Of a stretch of DNA of 64,000 nt, positions 60,815-64,000 are shown piece after piece (within the stretch, counting starts at the first letter, position 1; the number at the start of each line of letters is the position of its first letter). The position numbers and the translations under genes are program-made. The stretch lies in NCBI RefSeq assembly GCF_042681825.1, contig NZ_JBHUGH010000009.1:124001-188000 (forward strand). Direction: 5' to 3'. The notes beneath the pieces were generated by a model, which saw nothing but the letters and a program-made list of their open reading frames with translations, was not told the DNA's origin and did not search any database. Source of the DNA: Halodurantibacterium flavum. GTDB lineage: Bacteria; Pseudomonadota; Alphaproteobacteria; Rhodobacterales; Rhodobacteraceae.

Positions 60815-61522
60815 TCACCGGAACCGGTCGATCAGGCGTTGAAGGGGCGACCGGTCTGCGGGGTCTTCCGCGGCGGAACTCTCCTGCGGGGCGGGTTTCT
60901 CCTGCGGCGCGGGATCCTGTGACTTTGGCGGCCGTGTCCCCGATGCCGCACGCGGCGGCGCGGTCCGGAGCGATACGGCATTCATGAAGCGCGTCGCGTC
61001 CCCGTCCGCCAGCGCCGGCGCGCCATCCGAGACGCCACGCAGAAGATCGTCGAGCCATGCTTCCTCGGCCTTGGCGAAATCCGACAGGACATAGGCCGAG
61101 ACGCGATCCTTGTGCCCGGGATGTCCGATCCCCAACCGCACGCGGCCATATCCTTCGCCCAGATGCTGGTGGATCGACCGCAGGCCGTTATGCCCCGCAT
61201 GGCCGCCCCCCTGCTTGACCCGCGCCTTGCCGGGCGCAAGATCCAGTTCGTCGTGAAAGACGATCAGATCGGCGGGGGTGAGCTTGTAGAACCGCAGCGC
61301 CTCGCCCACCGACTGGCCCGAGAGGTTCATGAACGTTTCCGGCTTGAGCAGGACGACCTTTTCGGAACCCAGCCGCCCCTCTGCCAGCTGCCCCTGAAAC
61401 CTGGACCGCCACGGGGCAAAGCCATGATCTGCCGCGATCCGGTCCAGTGCCATGAACCCGATATTGTGCCGGTTGCCCGCATATTTCGCGCCGGGATTGC
61501 CAAGCCCTGCAAAGAGTTTCAT
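60815..61522 (-). CDS. pth: Peptidyl-tRNA hydrolase with C-terminal extension
   Basis: Releases peptides from drop-off peptidyl-tRNAs. A 235-aa enzyme; the core (residues 1-185) has KLFAGLGNPGAKYAGNRHN with catalytic His, KPETFMNLSGQSVG and VFHDELDLAPGKARVKQGGGHAGHNG. About 45 residues rich in Pro, Ala, Glu and Ser follow (PQEKPAPQESSAAEDP), ending RLIDRFR. The ATG at 61522 fits the family start. The longer frame upstream is not homologous. Confidence 0.95.
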   Translation of the reverse strand: MKLFAGLGNPGAKYAGNRHNIGFMALDRIAADHGFAPWRSRFQGQLAEGRLGSEKVVLLKPETFMNLSGQSVGEALRFYKLTPADLIVFHDELDLAPGKARVKQGGGHAGHNGLRSIHQHLGEGYGRVRLGIGHPGHKDRVSAYVLSDFAKAEEAWLDDLLRGVSDGAPALADGDATRFMNAVSLRTAPPRAASGTRPPKSQDPAPQEKPAPQESSAAEDPADRSPLQRLIDRFR

Positions 61523-61608
61523 TGCCTGCTTCCTTATGTCCGCCGCGCCGGGCTTGACCTTGCCCCTTGATGCCCCGAACTTCGCCAAAAAGCCAGAAGG
61601 AGTGGGCA

Positions 61609-61917
61609 ATGTATCTGACGATGAACCGGTTTCGCGTGAAGGCAGGGCAGGAAGAGACATTCGAGGCCATCTGGAAGAACCGCGACAGCCACCTGCCCGA
61701 GGTGCCGGGCTTCGTCTCGTTTCACCTGATGAAGGGGGCGGAGAAGGGCGACCATGTCCTTTACGCCTCGCACACCCTTTGGAACAGCCGCGCCGATTTC
61801 GAGAACTGGACGAAGTCCGAGGCTTTCCGGGCCGCCCATCGCGGTGCCGGCAGCCACGCCGATATCTATATGGGCCCGCCCGAGCTTGAGGTGTTCGAGA
61901 GCGTTCAGAGCGTCTAG
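61609..61917 (+). CDS. ABM/IsdG-type haem monooxygenase candidate
   Basis: A 102-aa dimeric alpha-beta barrel protein (antibiotic biosynthesis monooxygenase family). Asn6, Trp67 and His77 match in spacing the haem-degrading triad of IsdG/IsdI. FEAIWKNRDSHLPEVPGFVSF and HTLWNSRADFENW are family segments. The ATG at 61609 has GAAGGAGTG upstream. It could degrade haem to release iron; no uptake genes are beside it, so this is inferred. It overlaps the convergent Nudix gene by 4 bases. Confidence 0.8.
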   Translation: MYLTMNRFRVKAGQEETFEAIWKNRDSHLPEVPGFVSFHLMKGAEKGDHVLYASHTLWNSRADFENWTKSEAFRAAHRGAGSHADIYMGPPELEVFESVQSV

Positions 61918-62360
61918 CGCAGGATCGGCTCCAACGGGTCATAGAGCGTCCGGCTGCCCCATGCCGCCTGGGGCAGGCTGTCGGGCTTGTAGCGGATGCC
62001 AGCCAGCTCCGCCCGGCTGAAGAAGCGCCGCTCCGTCACCACGCCCTCGGGGTCGCGCCAGCCGGCGTCGATCCGGCCCGAGGTGCCCGAGGTGATTGTG
62101 CAGCGGAAATAGATATCGACCTGATGAAAGTCCCGCGCGGGTTCGTGGAACTCGTTCACAAGGCAGGGTGCGCCGACCTCGACGATCAGGCCGGTTTCCT
62201 CATGCACCTCGCGGCGCAGGTTGTCGGGCAGTGACTGGTGCCGCTCCACCCCGCCGCCCGGCGCGCACCAAAGATCGCTGATCCCGCCCGGCCAGGCATT
62301 GACCAGGAGCAGGCGGTTTTCGTGCAGGATCAGGGCGCGGACGGCAAGACGAGGGGTCAT
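61914..62360 (-). CDS. Nudix hydrolase
   Basis: A 148-aa hydrolase of nucleoside-diphosphate-linked compounds. The Nudix box is present as GGVERHQSLPDNLRREVHEE followed by TGL; the catalytic R-E-x2-E-E core is intact, but the first conserved Glu (GX5E) is Gln. RLAVRALILHENRLLLV is the first strand. An ATG at 62393 would add 11 residues. Substrate unknown. Confidence 0.88.
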   Translation of the reverse strand: MTPRLAVRALILHENRLLLVNAWPGGISDLWCAPGGGVERHQSLPDNLRREVHEETGLIVEVGAPCLVNEFHEPARDFHQVDIYFRCTITSGTSGRIDAGWRDPEGVVTERRFFSRAELAGIRYKPDSLPQAAWGSRTLYDPLEPILR

Positions 62361-62560
62361 CGGGTATCGGGCTGGCTGGGTCGGGGCGATCATTTCTGCG
62401 GCGGGCGGGATTGTCCAGCCACCAAACACGCAACCTCCGGAGGCCCGCCGGATCTCCGTACCACCCATCGCGTTCCTCAACCATGCTTGCCGAACCCACC
62501 TCTCAGTCAACTCTCCGCGCCGCCCCTCGTCAAAACCGCGCGCGATCCTATCTGTCGCAA

Positions 62561-63307
62561 ATGCGTTACGTTCTTTTCGCCCTCGCCCTGTTGATCGCCC
62601 CTGCCGCGCGGGCGGATTGCATCGTGATGCTGCACGGTCTGGCGCGGACCGAGGCGTCGCTTCTGGTGATGGCAGAGGCGCTGGCGGCGCAAGGATATAC
62701 TGTGGTGAACGAGGGTTACCCATCGACCCTCATGCCGATCGAGGAGCTTGCCGGCTATGTGCCCGATGCGATCGAGCAATGCGGCGGCGAGACCGTTCAT
62801 TTCGTGACCCATTCGATGGGCGGGGTCATCCTGCGCTATTGGCTGGAGGATCACCGGCCGCAGAACATGGGGCGCGTCGTGATGCTCGCCCCGCCGAACC
62901 ACGGGTCGGAACTGGTGGACCGTCTGGGCGGGCTGGAGCCGTTTCAGTGGCTGAACGGCCCGGCGGGGCTGGAACTGGGCACCGAACCGGACAGCCTGCC
63001 GAACCAGCTTGGCCCGGCGCGCTTCGAACTGGGGGTGATCGCGGGACACCGCTCGCTCAACCCTGTCTATTCCTCGATGATCGAGGGGCCGGATGACGGG
63101 AAGGTCTCGGTCGAGAGCACGAAGGTCGAGGGAATGAACGATCATATCGTCCTGCCGGTCACCCATACCTTCATGATGCTCAACCCGCTGGTGATCGCGC
63201 AGGTGCTCGAATTCCTCGAGCAGGGGCGGTTCGATCATGACCTGACGCTGACCGAGGCGGTGGCGCTGCTATTTACCGCCCCCGAGGAGACATCGGCGGC
63301 GCATTGA
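62561..63307 (+). CDS. Secreted alpha/beta hydrolase, lipase-like
   Basis: A 248-aa protein with a Sec signal (MRYVLFALALLIAPAARA). The nucleophile elbow is FVTHSMGGVILR (Ser in THSMG), and VMLHGLARTEASL gives the oxyanion loop. APPNHGSELVD and HTFMMLNP (catalytic His region) match esterase/lipase proteins of the PGAP1/EstA-like kind. Substrate could be a lipid ester. Its end overlaps purK by 35 bases on the other strand. Confidence 0.87.
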   Translation: MRYVLFALALLIAPAARADCIVMLHGLARTEASLLVMAEALAAQGYTVVNEGYPSTLMPIEELAGYVPDAIEQCGGETVHFVTHSMGGVILRYWLEDHRPQNMGRVVMLAPPNHGSELVDRLGGLEPFQWLNGPAGLELGTEPDSLPNQLGPARFELGVIAGHRSLNPVYSSMIEGPDDGKVSVESTKVEGMNDHIVLPVTHTFMMLNPLVIAQVLEFLEQGRFDHDLTLTEAVALLFTAPEETSAAH

Positions 63308-64000
63308 GCGGTTGGGGCAGGCGGCGGTTCACATGCCCCATCTTGCGACCCGGCCGCGCCTCGGCCTTGCCATAGAGATGGATCGCCGTATCGGCCCGGC
63401 CCGCCAGTTCCGGGACACGCGCGACGTCCTCGCCGATCAGGTTCAGCATCTCTATATCGGAATGACGGCTGCCATCGCCCAGGGGCCAGCCCGCGACGGC
63501 GCGGATATGCTGTTCAAACTGGTCGATGACGCAGCCGTTCTGCGTCCAGTGGCCCGAATTGTGGACGCGCGGCGCGATCTCGTTCACCACGAGCCCGGCC
63601 GGGGTCACGAAGAGTTCCACCCCCATCACACCCACATAGTCGAGTGCGTTGAGGATTCGCCCCGCCAGGATGACGGCATCGGTCTGCTGCGCCATCGACA
63701 GCCGGGCCGGAACGGTGGTCGTATGCAGGATACCGTCTCGGTGCACGTTTTCCCCGGGGTCGTAGCAGGCCACCCGCCCGTCGAGACCCCGCGCGGCGAT
63801 GACCGAAACTTCATGGCTGAAGGTCACGAACCCTTCGAGGATCGCGGGCGCACCGGCCATCGCAGCCAACGCGGCCCCGGCCTGATCTGCGGCGGTGATC
63901 CGCGCCTGCCCCTTGCCGTCATAGCCGAGCCGCCGTGTCTTGAGGATTGCGGGCATCCCGATATCGGCCAGCGCCGCGTCCAGATCGGCGGCCCGATCCA
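63273..64000 (-). CDS. purK: N5-carboxyaminoimidazole ribonucleotide synthase, C-terminal part
   Basis: Carboxylates AIR with ATP and bicarbonate in purine synthesis. The frame is open to the right edge of the window, so the N-terminus is missing. Visible ATP-grasp motifs: MPAILKTRRLGYDGKGQ, ILEGFVTFSHEVSVIAARG and NEIAPRVHNSGHWT, plus the C-terminal KAEARPGRKMGHV. About 242 of roughly 355 residues are present. purE should lie upstream of this, outside the window. Confidence 0.96.
   Translation of the reverse strand, partial: DRAADLDAALADIGMPAILKTRRLGYDGKGQARITAADQAGAALAAMAGAPAILEGFVTFSHEVSVIAARGLDGRVACYDPGENVHRDGILHTTTVPARLSMAQQTDAVILAGRILNALDYVGVMGVELFVTPAGLVVNEIAPRVHNSGHWTQNGCVIDQFEQHIRAVAGWPLGDGSRHSDIEMLNLIGEDVARVPELAGRADTAIHLYGKAEARPGRKMGHVNRRLPQPLNAPPMSPRGR

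Overview
The window is a GC-rich chromosomal segment of an alphaproteobacterium, almost certainly a Rhodobacteraceae/Paracoccaceae member close to Rhodobacter or Paracoccus. The evidence is a cytochrome c550-type gene next to the aa3 oxidase gene ctaD, the irr / fabA-fabB-fabI arrangement, the hom-glpX-recJ block, a SAM/SAH-type riboswitch before metK (a class described from Rhodobacterales) and a full CtrA-type box. Most genes are core housekeeping genes. No phage, transposase, plasmid or CRISPR locus was found.

Layout. 1-10.3 kb: end of folP, glmM, ilvC with two overlapping Lrp/AsnC regulators, a UbiH-type monooxygenase, a HAD phosphatase, a GntR/FCD regulator, a glycosyltransferase carrying an MshEN-like sensor domain, and carA. 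10.4-15.2 kb: yqeY-like gene, a 60-aa orphan, a DUF2244 gene, ctaD, cytochrome c550, lipB and tRNA-Leu(GAG). 15.6-27.6 kb: a tightly coupled eight-gene operon that makes GDP-mannose and GDP-fucose and carries glycosyltransferases, a candidate polymerase, a flippase fused to a glycosyltransferase, an acetyltransferase and an exported SGNH hydrolase. It looks like a fucose-containing exopolysaccharide locus. 27.6-31.9 kb: a four-gene Mla/MCE lipid transporter on the minus strand. 32-34.5 kb: a GT2 / LAB_N / ArnT-like lipid-glycosylation cassette. 34.6-35.2 kb: two identical tRNA-Glu genes around a small membrane-protein gene.

35.4-46.3 kb: recJ, glpX, hom, a small lipoprotein, a TetR regulator, glutamate dehydrogenase, fabI-fabB-fabA divergent from irr, and a 291-aa orphan. 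46.3-53.7 kb: miaB, phoH, ybeY, corC, lnt, metK, trmB. 53.8-60.3 kb: aroA, cmk, rpsA, ihfB, lapA, trpF, trpB. 60.4-64 kb: DUF2237, pth, an IsdG-like monooxygenase, a Nudix hydrolase, a lipase-like hydrolase and the end of purK.

Most unusual observations: (a) a 33-bp in-frame tandem repeat, each unit holding a 20-bp palindrome, at the 5' end of the WcaI-like glycosyltransferase gene; (b) the Wzx-like flippase/GT4 fusion; (c) the MshEN-GT2 enzyme under a perfect TTAA-N7-TTAA CtrA box; (d) a long inverted repeat in the 474-bp gap upstream of it, possibly a structured RNA. Together (a)-(d) suggest a cell-surface polysaccharide programme, perhaps linked to c-di-GMP and CtrA; that link is inference.
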